The notes beneath the pieces were generated by a model. The model did not search any database. It worked only from the letters and a program-made list of their open reading frames with translations, and was not told the DNA's origin. Source: an uncultured Chitinophagales bacterium (GTDB taxonomy: Bacteria; Bacteroidota; Bacteroidia; Chitinophagales; Chitinophagaceae). From it: a DNA stretch of 31,123 nt. Location of the stretch: the NCBI GenBank assembly GCA_946886475.1, contig CAMPIQ010000026.1, forward strand, positions 1 to 31,123. The letters are read 5' to 3'. Shown piece after piece: positions 24,871 to 31,123 of the stretch. The position numbers were made by a program, and so were the translations under genes. Numbering within the stretch: the stretch's first letter is position 1; every line of letters begins with the position of its first letter.

Positions 24871-27800
24871 ATGAAATTTTCTCATTTACACGTTCATACT
24901 CAATACTCTCTGCTGGATGGGGCCGCTTCTATTCCGGCCTTGTATAAAAAAGCCATCGAAGACGGAATGCCTGCCCTTGCCATCAGTGATCATGGCAATA
25001 TGTTTGGGGCCTTCGAGTTCGTTGCACAGGCCTATAAACACCTCGATGAACATGGCAGGCCTAAAGTAAAACCCATAGTTGGCTGTGAATTTTATGTTTC
25101 GGCCGACCGTCACCGCAGGAGTTTTACCAAGGATGAAAAGGACCAGCGTTTTCACCAGATACTTCTTGCAAAAAATGAAACAGGCTATCGTAACCTCACC
25201 AAACTTACTTCCCTGGGTTACATGGAAGGACTGTATGGCAAATATCCAAGGATAGATAAAAAACTCATTGAACAATACCATGAAGGCCTCATTGCCACTA
25301 CCTGTTGTTTGGGCGCCATGGTACCACAGGCCATTCTACGAAAAACGGAAACCGAAGCAGAAGAAGAATTCAAATGGTGGCTCAACCTTTTCGGAGAAGA
25401 TTTTTATGTGGAGTTCCAGCGTCATGGAATGGCCGAACAGGACCGTGTGAACCAGGTATTGATCAAATTTGCCAGAAAGCATCATGTAAAGATCATTGCA
25501 TCTAACGATTCACATTATGTGGACCAGGAGGACTTTACCGCACATGATATTTTGCTATGTATCAATACAGGAGAAAAAGTTGCTACGCCTGCACTTCGTG
25601 AGTTCTCCGATGATGATGTGATGATAAAGGATAAAAGATTTGCCTTTCCCAACGACCAGTTCTTCTTCAAAAAGACGGAACAAATGCTCAAAGCTTTTCA
25701 TGACCTGCCTGAGGCTATTGACAATACCAATGAGATCGTTGATAAAGTGGATCTGCTCAATCTCAAAAGAGATATCCTTCTTCCGGCTTTTCCCATTCCA
25801 AAAGAATTCCAGATCCACGCAGATGCCAATACCAACCAGTGGGAATTCCTGAAACATATTACTTACGAGGGCGCAAGGAAAAGATATGCTGAGATCGGAG
25901 AAGACCTTCGCGAACGCATCGATTTTGAATTATTCACTATCAGGACCATGGGTTTTGCCGGTTACTTTCTCATTGTATCGGATTTTATAAAAGCCGGAAG
26001 GGAACTTGGCGTTTTCGTTGGACCGGGCCGAGGATCAGCAGCCGGAAGCGTGGTAGCCTATTGTATCGGCATCACCAATATAGACCCCATAAAATATAAT
26101 TTACTGTTTGAAAGGTTCCTCAACCCGGACCGCAAGTCCATGCCCGATATCGATACCGACTTTGACGATGTGGGCAGACAAAAAGTGATTGACTATGTGG
26201 TTGACAAATATGGAAAGAACCAGGTGGCACAGATCGTAACCTATGGCACCATGGCGGCTAAAATGAGTATCAAGGATGTTGCCCGTGTAATGGACCTCCC
26301 CCTTCCGGAAAGCAATGCCCTGGCCAAGCTGGTGTCTGACCGGCCCGGAACCAAATTACACAGAATACTGCATGCACCACTTACGGCTAAGGATGGAGAA
26401 AAACCTTTGGATGAAGACTACAGCAGTGAAGATGTTGAGAATGCAAAAAAGCTCAGGGAGATCTATAATGGAAAAGGGCTCCCAACAGATGTGTTACACA
26501 TTGCTGAAAGACTGGAAGGCTCTGTCAGGAATACAGGCATCCATGCAGCAGGGATCATCATTGCCCCGAAAGACCTTACGGAGCTGATACCTGTTTTTAC
26601 TTCAAAGGACACTGATCTCTGCATTACCCAGATTGAAGGAAGCGTTATTGAAGATTCCGGTGTGATCAAAATGGACTTTCTGGGATTGAAAACGCTTTCG
26701 ATCATCAAGGACGCGTTAACGATCATTAAAGAAAATCATGGAACAGAGATCGATATAGATACCATCCCGCTGGATGATGTAAAGACCTATGAGTTATACC
26801 AGCGTGGAGATACCATTGCTACTTTCCAGTTTGAGAGTCCGGGTATGCAGAAATACCTGAAAGAACTGAAACCCGACCAGTTCGCGGATCTTATTGCCAT
26901 GAACGCATTGTACCGTCCTGGTCCAATGGCCTACATTCCACGTTACGTAGACCGTAAACATGGCATTGAAGAAGTGAGTTATGATATTGAAGAAATGGAA
27001 GAATACCTTAAGGAAACTTATGGTATCACCGTTTACCAGGAACAGGTGATGTTGCTTGCCCAGAAAATTGGCGGCTTCAGTAAGGGTGATGCAGATGTGC
27101 TGAGAAAGGCCATGGGTAAAAAAGACAGGAAGACGCTTGATAAGATGAAGGGCAAATTCATAGAAGGTGCCAGTTCAAAAGGTCATCCGGCAAAAGTGCT
27201 GGAAAAGATCTGGGGCGACTGGGAATCGTTTGCCCAGTATGCATTCAATAAATCCCACTCCACCTGTTACGCATTTGTTGCCTACCAGACAGCTTACCTT
27301 AAAGCTCATTATCCTGCAGAATATATGGCAGCAGTACTAAACCATGCAGGGGCCATTGAGAAACTTACATTTTACATGGAAGAATGTAAACGAATGGGAT
27401 TAAAAGTACTTGGGCCCGGCATTAATGAATCTTTGAAAGGATTTGCCGTAAATGAAGCGGGTGAGATCCGGTTTGGCCTGGGCGGATTAAAAGGAGTTGG
27501 TGAAAACGCCATCGAAAATATTGTTTCGGAAAGAAAGAAAGAAGGCCGGTATAAAGATCCGTTTGATTTCATTAAAAGAGTGAACCAGCGCTCTGTTAAT
27601 AAAAGAACATTAGAAAGCCTGATATATGCAGGCGCATTTGATGAATTTCCCCAGTTGCACCGTGCGCAATATTTCTGTGTGCCTGAAGGAGAAACCCAGA
27701 CCGGTCTTGAAAAAATTACGAGGTATGGGAGCATTGTACAGGCCCAAAGCATCAATACCACCAACACCCTTTTTGGCGACCTGCCTGCAGTGATGGATAT

Positions 27801-28500
27801 CAAACCTCCCCACATTCCCAATTGTGCCCCATGGTCGCTCACCGAACAGCTGGATAAAGAAAAAGAAGTTACCGGTATCTATCTGAGTGGTCATCCACTG
27901 GATCATTACAAATTTGAGATCAGGCATTATGGCATCACATCCATTCAGGACTTCAATGAAGTAAAAGATTCACAGGTGCTGGCTTCAGCCGGAAGATCAT
28001 ATAAATTACTGGCGCTTGTTTCGGTAGCCAATCACCGCATTTCAAGGCAGGGAAATAAATTCGGATCTTTTGTACTGGAAGACTATTCAGGCAAAACTGA
28101 AATTGTATTATTCGGGGATGACTATGTAAAATATAATGCCTGGATGCAGCAGGGACAGGCCATATTCATCACGGGATCCTTCAAGCAAAGATTCAATAAA
28201 TCAGAATTTGAATTCAAGATCAGCAGTCTTGCACTGGCTGAGAATATCAAAAGACAATTAACAAGACAGCTGCAGCTGGAGATGGATGTAAGGAATATTG
28301 AAAAAGACATGATCGATTTTCTTGAGGATAATGTAAAAAAACATCCAGGCAAATCAGGCCTGCGCATCATTGTGTGTGAACCCAAAGAAAATCTCAAAGC
28401 CAACTTCATCACGCTTGACAGCGGATTTGAAATGAATGCCGATCTCATTCAGTTCCTTGAAACCAAGCCTGAAATTGAGGTGCAGGTCATTCCCGTGTAA
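24871..28500 (+). CDS. dnaE: DNA polymerase III subunit alpha
   Basis: The replicative polymerase catalytic subunit, 1209 residues. An N-terminal PHP domain starts at HLHVHTQYSLLDGA, with both histidines of the metal-binding HxH motif (H7, H9) and the SDHGN motif (D40, H41). E. coli DnaE has lost the first histidine, so metal-dependent activity here is plausible. The polymerase palm carries D426 and D428 (MPDIDTDF) and D602 (IKMDFLGL), the three catalytic aspartates. The fingers, tandem helix-hairpin-helix and OB-fold follow; the OB fold is recognisable around GNKFGSFVLEDYSGKTEIVL. It stands alone with no dnaQ or clamp gene nearby. The ATG at 24871 lies just before the universal PHP start. 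Confidence 0.97.
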   Translation: MKFSHLHVHTQYSLLDGAASIPALYKKAIEDGMPALAISDHGNMFGAFEFVAQAYKHLDEHGRPKVKPIVGCEFYVSADRHRRSFTKDEKDQRFHQILLAKNETGYRNLTKLTSLGYMEGLYGKYPRIDKKLIEQYHEGLIATTCCLGAMVPQAILRKTETEAEEEFKWWLNLFGEDFYVEFQRHGMAEQDRVNQVLIKFARKHHVKIIASNDSHYVDQEDFTAHDILLCINTGEKVATPALREFSDDDVMIKDKRFAFPNDQFFFKKTEQMLKAFHDLPEAIDNTNEIVDKVDLLNLKRDILLPAFPIPKEFQIHADANTNQWEFLKHITYEGARKRYAEIGEDLRERIDFELFTIRTMGFAGYFLIVSDFIKAGRELGVFVGPGRGSAAGSVVAYCIGITNIDPIKYNLLFERFLNPDRKSMPDIDTDFDDVGRQKVIDYVVDKYGKNQVAQIVTYGTMAAKMSIKDVARVMDLPLPESNALAKLVSDRPGTKLHRILHAPLTAKDGEKPLDEDYSSEDVENAKKLREIYNGKGLPTDVLHIAERLEGSVRNTGIHAAGIIIAPKDLTELIPVFTSKDTDLCITQIEGSVIEDSGVIKMDFLGLKTLSIIKDALTIIKENHGTEIDIDTIPLDDVKTYELYQRGDTIATFQFESPGMQKYLKELKPDQFADLIAMNALYRPGPMAYIPRYVDRKHGIEEVSYDIEEMEEYLKETYGITVYQEQVMLLAQKIGGFSKGDADVLRKAMGKKDRKTLDKMKGKFIEGASSKGHPAKVLEKIWGDWESFAQYAFNKSHSTCYAFVAYQTAYLKAHYPAEYMAAVLNHAGAIEKLTFYMEECKRMGLKVLGPGINESLKGFAVNEAGEIRFGLGGLKGVGENAIENIVSERKKEGRYKDPFDFIKRVNQRSVNKRTLESLIYAGAFDEFPQLHRAQYFCVPEGETQTGLEKITRYGSIVQAQSINTTNTLFGDLPAVMDIKPPHIPNCAPWSLTEQLDKEKEVTGIYLSGHPLDHYKFEIRHYGITSIQDFNEVKDSQVLASAGRSYKLLALVSVANHRISRQGNKFGSFVLEDYSGKTEIVLFGDDYVKYNAWMQQGQAIFITGSFKQRFNKSEFEFKISSLALAENIKRQLTRQLQLEMDVRNIEKDMIDFLEDNVKKHPGKSGLRIIVCEPKENLKANFITLDSGFEMNADLIQFLETKPEIEVQVIPV

Positions 28501-28611
28501 TACATGTTAAGCCATCAGCATTCACCGAAAAATCAGGACGGGAATACAAAGGAAACCGGATAATGTTTCAATAGATCCGAAGGTGAATCTTTTGTATAAG
28601 CTAGCAGACTA

Positions 28612-28744
28612 AACCTCGGAGGTTGGCGGTGGAACCTCGGAGGTTGAGAACCTCGGAGGTTGGGTCCGGAACCTCGGAGGTTGGCTACGGAACCTCGGAG
28701 GTTGGCTACGGAACCTCGGAGGTTGGACCCGGAACCTCGGAGGT
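28612..28744. repeat. Array of seven palindromic AACCTCGGAGGTT repeats
   Basis: The unit AACCTC-G-GAGGTT is an inverted repeat with a single central base. It begins at 28612, 28633, 28649, 28670, 28691, 28712 and 28733. Six copies are complete and the seventh ends after AACCTCGGAGGT. Spacing is 21 bases throughout except after copy 2 (16 bases). Spacers vary: GGCGGTGG, GAG, GGGTCCGG, GGCTACGG (twice) and GGACCCGG. The 21-base period is two turns of DNA, so all copies but the first two would face the same side of the helix. In RNA each unit can form a short hairpin or pair with another unit. Possible roles are protein binding, transcript 3' stabilisation or a selfish mini-repeat. It is too short per unit to be a CRISPR repeat. 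Confidence 0.9.
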
Positions 28745-29112
28745 GCAACCTGCAACAGACCTACATAAAAATATGAGCAGTGGTTGAATCCTTTATGCTA
28801 ACAAACGCATACCTAGAAGCATATTTGGATCTTAGAAACTAGCAGGCAGTATTTTTTTATCAAAATAGAACGGCTAATGCCTAAATTTTACCTGTGTACT
28901 GGTTGATGCTCCAGGCACGGCCCCCGACTCTTTTGAAAAGTTTTGTATAGAAAGGATATGAGTTATTGAATTGGTCTATTGAATGATAGATAAAAACAAT
29001 AGCAGGCTGAGGCATTTTATAATAATTTGGTGCTCAGTAAGCTGTATTGAAATACAACAATCAGCTCAACTGAGAAGCAGATGACAAAAATGCATGAGAA
29101 CCTGATTGGAGC

Positions 29113-29120
29113 TAAATTTG
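29113..29120 (+). promoter_or_regulatory. Candidate -7 promoter box for trxA
   Basis: TAAATTTG fits the TAnnTTTG consensus, 40 bases before the trxA ATG, giving a leader of roughly 30-35 bases. No clear -33 box is seen. Confidence 0.45.
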
Positions 29121-29160
29121 CAGATTCAATATATCGTTTGACTTATAAATAATCATAATT

Positions 29161-29481
29161 ATGGCACAAGCATTCACAGATTCAAATTTTCAAACAGAAG
29201 TATTAAGTTCAGATAAACTTACAGTGGTGGATTTCTGGGCCGAATGGTGCGGTCCCTGTCGCGCAATAGGTCCAGTTATTGATGAATTATCAAAAGAATA
29301 TGCAGGCAAAGTAAATGTGGGAAAAGTAAATGTTGATGAGAACCCTCAGGTGAGCATGAACTATGGCATTACCTCCATTCCTGCTATCTTATTCATCAAG
29401 AATGGCCAGGTGGTTGACAAACTGGTAGGCGCCCAGCCAAAGGGAAATTTTGTAAAAAAGATTGAAGCGCATTTGAGCTAA
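29161..29481 (+). CDS. trxA: Thioredoxin
   Basis: A cytoplasmic 106-residue disulfide reductase that is re-reduced by thioredoxin reductase and serves ribonucleotide reductase, peroxiredoxins and others. The classic active site W29-C30-G-P-C33 occurs in [20 protein letters not shown]. The cis-proline P74 is in [14 protein letters not shown], opposite the active site as expected. No signal peptide is present. The length is typical of single-domain thioredoxins. The gene is monocistronic, with a promoter-like box before it and a strong hairpin terminator beginning 11 bases after the stop. Confidence 0.96.
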   Translation: MAQAFTDSNFQTEVLSSDKLTVVDFWAEWCGPCRAIGPVIDELSKEYAGKVNVGKVNVDENPQVSMNYGITSIPAILFIKNGQVVDKLVGAQPKGNFVKKIEAHLS

Positions 29482-29492
29482 TCAATATTCGC

Positions 29493-29528
29493 AAAAAAAT
29501 CCCGGTCAGTAACGACCGGGATTTTTAT
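29493..29528. terminator. Bidirectional intrinsic terminator shared by trxA and the MFS gene
   Basis: The stem AAAAATCCCGGTC (29495-29507) pairs perfectly with GACCGGGATTTTT (29514-29526) around the AGTAAC loop. It has a T-run after it on the + strand, and the A-run before it gives a T-run on the minus strand. It lies between the convergent trxA and transporter genes, about 70 bases past the transporter stop. Confidence 0.9.
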
Positions 29529-29594
29529 TCTGGTAAATAATTTTATTGAAATTTCAGGACATCCCTGCATTGAAAGTGGTACAGGATCAAAAGA

Positions 29595-30869
29595 TCAATG
29601 AGCCATTGTAATTGCTTCTTCATTTCCTTCACGGGCGGGTGTATGTTTATACCGGAAAAGAATTACAAACAGGATGGCTACTGCCAATGCATAACCTGCA
29701 AAACTAAGCCAGATCCCCTGCCAGTCCCTTGTACCATCAGGTGCTATGAAATAAGCTGCAATCACCATCCCGCTTATCTTACTGCCAAGCCATGCACCTA
29801 CTCCATTTGTCATCATCATAAAAAGTCCCTGTGCGCTTGACCTGATCCCAGGGTCCGTGTTAGTTTCAACAAATAGCGAACCGGAGATATTGAAGAAATC
29901 GAAGGCCATTCCATAAACTATACAGGAAACAATAATGAGAATGGTGCCCCATGGGGAAGGATCACCATAAGCAAAGAAACCAAATCTCAATACCCAGGCC
30001 AGCATGGCAAACAGCATTACATTCTTGATGCCGAACCTTTTCAGGAAAAATGGAATGGTAAGAATAAAAAGTGTTTCCGACATCTGTGAGATGGAAAGTA
30101 TAATGGTGGAATATTCAACCACAAAAGATTCTTTGTATACCGGGTTGCCCTCAAATCCACTAAGGAAGGAATCACCATACATATTCGTGAGCTGTAACGC
30201 AGCACCCAGCATCATTGAAAAAATAAAGAACAGCGCCATGCGGTAATTGGCAAACAAACTGAAAGCTTTCAATCCCAATTGCTCAATGATGCCTGCTCCC
30301 TTTGCAATGGATCGTGGTGGAGGACATTTTGGAAGGGTGAATGAATATATACCAAGCATAATGGCAGCAATACCACCAATCAGGAACTGGTTTGCATCAT
30401 CCTTGCTGCCTGTGAGGTTGGTTGCCCACATTGCAGCAATAAATCCAATAGTACCCCACACACGAATGGGTGGAAAACTTTTTACAACATCAAAGCCGTC
30501 TCTTTTCAATATGGTATAGGCAATAGAATTGGATAAGGAGATGGTTGGCATATAACATATCATTGCGCCGAAGATGACATAATACAAAGTACCGGGGTCA
30601 TTGACATAGGGAACGTATAAAAGGATAACTCCATAGAAAACATGCAAAACACCATATAATTTTTCAGCATTAATCCATTTATCAGCGATGATCCCTGTTA
30701 TTGCAGGCATAAAAAGCGAGGCAAGAGCCAGGGTGGAAAAAATAGCACTGAACTGTGGAAAGGACCAGCCCTTTGCATTCAGGCAATAGGTGCCGATGGT
30801 AATGAGCCAGGCACCCCATACGAAAAACTGGAAAAAACTCATCACCGTTAGCCGGAACTTGATATTCAT
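29595..30869 (-). CDS. MFS transporter, nucleoside:H+ symporter-like
   Basis: A 424-residue membrane protein with 12 predicted hydrophobic segments. It resembles the nucleoside:H+ symporter (NHS, NupG/XapB-like) family of the major facilitator superfamily, which imports nucleosides with protons. Family-like segments are FFQFFVWGAWLITIGTYCLN at the N-terminus, LFMPAITGIIADKWINAEKL, IAYTILKRDGFDVVKSFPPI followed by RVWGTIGFI, and MAFDFFNISGSLFVETNT. Both the cytoplasmic end (HTPAREGNEE) and the lack of a signal peptide fit. Substrate specificity between nucleosides and other solutes is inferred from family resemblance only. It stands alone on the minus strand and converges with trxA. Confidence 0.85.
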   Translation of the reverse strand: MNIKFRLTVMSFFQFFVWGAWLITIGTYCLNAKGWSFPQFSAIFSTLALASLFMPAITGIIADKWINAEKLYGVLHVFYGVILLYVPYVNDPGTLYYVIFGAMICYMPTISLSNSIAYTILKRDGFDVVKSFPPIRVWGTIGFIAAMWATNLTGSKDDANQFLIGGIAAIMLGIYSFTLPKCPPPRSIAKGAGIIEQLGLKAFSLFANYRMALFFIFSMMLGAALQLTNMYGDSFLSGFEGNPVYKESFVVEYSTIILSISQMSETLFILTIPFFLKRFGIKNVMLFAMLAWVLRFGFFAYGDPSPWGTILIIVSCIVYGMAFDFFNISGSLFVETNTDPGIRSSAQGLFMMMTNGVGAWLGSKISGMVIAAYFIAPDGTRDWQGIWLSFAGYALAVAILFVILFRYKHTPAREGNEEAITMAH

Positions 30870-30889
30870 TAGCTGCTCTTTTAAAAACT

Positions 30890-30923
30890 TAAATATATAA
30901 TTAAGAATTGATGAAGATTCAAA
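30890..30923 (-). promoter_or_regulatory. Candidate promoter of the MFS transporter gene
   Basis: On the minus strand TTTG (30923-30920) and TATATTTA (30897-30890) are separated by 22 bases. This is close to the Bacteroidota TTTG-N19-21-TAnnTTTG pattern with one mismatch in the -7 box, 21 bases before the start codon. The remaining 200 bases to the window end show no other feature. Confidence 0.35.
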
Positions 30924-31123
30924 AGCGAAATCAATAAATAAAAACCATTAATCAGGACCGAAAGATAATTTCCGGGTTGCAATCCTCAAAAACAAATGAA
31001 ATATTTGACCAACCTTATTCGTTCATATTCCGTTTATTATGAATGAATCACGCTGACGGTAATAATTGGCTTCCCATCATCTTTTTTAAAAAATAAGGAA
31101 TGTATTAATTATTATTGTAAGCC

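Larger units (their letters stand above)
28501..29160. other. Long intergenic region downstream of dnaE
   Basis: About 660 bases with no supported gene. The first 110 bases hold no clear intrinsic terminator for dnaE. Then comes the palindrome array at 28612-28744. The remainder (28745-29160) is A/T-rich with no convincing ORF or RNA gene, apart from a promoter-like box just before trxA. The array is visibly more GC-rich than its flanks. Confidence 0.6.

Noticed and set aside
28612..28744. CRISPR array
   Set aside because: Repeats are only 13 bases with 3-8-base spacers, two spacers are identical, and no cas genes are nearby.

Overview
The window looks like a chromosomal segment of a Bacteroidota bacterium, most likely family Chitinophagaceae. 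This rests on three things: AT-rich coding sequence, several short intergenic matches to the Bacteroidota -7 promoter box TAnnTTTG, and Bacteroidota-typical families (DUF5686 outer-membrane proteins, DUF1835, Bacteroidota-style topoisomerase IV, M1 peptidases with a GMEHQ motif). I see no rRNA, tRNA, CRISPR array, insertion sequence or prophage. Most of the window is ordinary housekeeping DNA and I found no clear new multi-gene system.

Layout. 1-5.95 kb: the 3' end of a flavin amine oxidase, a large outer-membrane DUF5686 protein, a tiny hydrophilic ORF followed by a strong hairpin, an AlkD-like alkylation-repair protein, and two unrelated GNAT acetyltransferases facing each other. 6.0-8.9 kb: accD (fatty-acid synthesis), smpB (trans-translation), a secreted protein of unknown function, and a C-terminally shortened four-helix-bundle protein. 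9.0-16.5 kb, all on the minus strand: a probable transcription unit starting with parE and ending with parC. Between them lie a TylF-like methyltransferase, a DUF1835 protein and a secreted serine hydrolase. A terminator-like hairpin lies beyond parC.

16.5-22.3 kb: a small acidic protein with an unusually good Shine-Dalgarno sequence, then three genes of peptide use: a secreted Xaa-Pro aminopeptidase, an OppA-like lipoprotein without its permease, and an M1 aminopeptidase. 22.5-24.7 kb: a Wzx/MATE-like flippase and a secreted NlpC/P60 hydrolase, tail to tail. 24.9-28.5 kb: dnaE, the replicative polymerase. 28.5-29.16 kb is non-coding and holds seven copies of a 12-13 bp palindrome (AACCTCGGAGGTT), mostly at 21-bp spacing. 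29.2-30.9 kb: trxA and a nucleoside:H+ symporter-like MFS transporter converge on a shared bidirectional terminator.

The genome is compact: four convergent gene pairs overlap at their 3' ends. The features most worth a second look are the palindrome array, the small orphan ORFs at 3.5 kb and 16.9 kb, the gene content between parE and parC, and the shortened four-helix-bundle gene.
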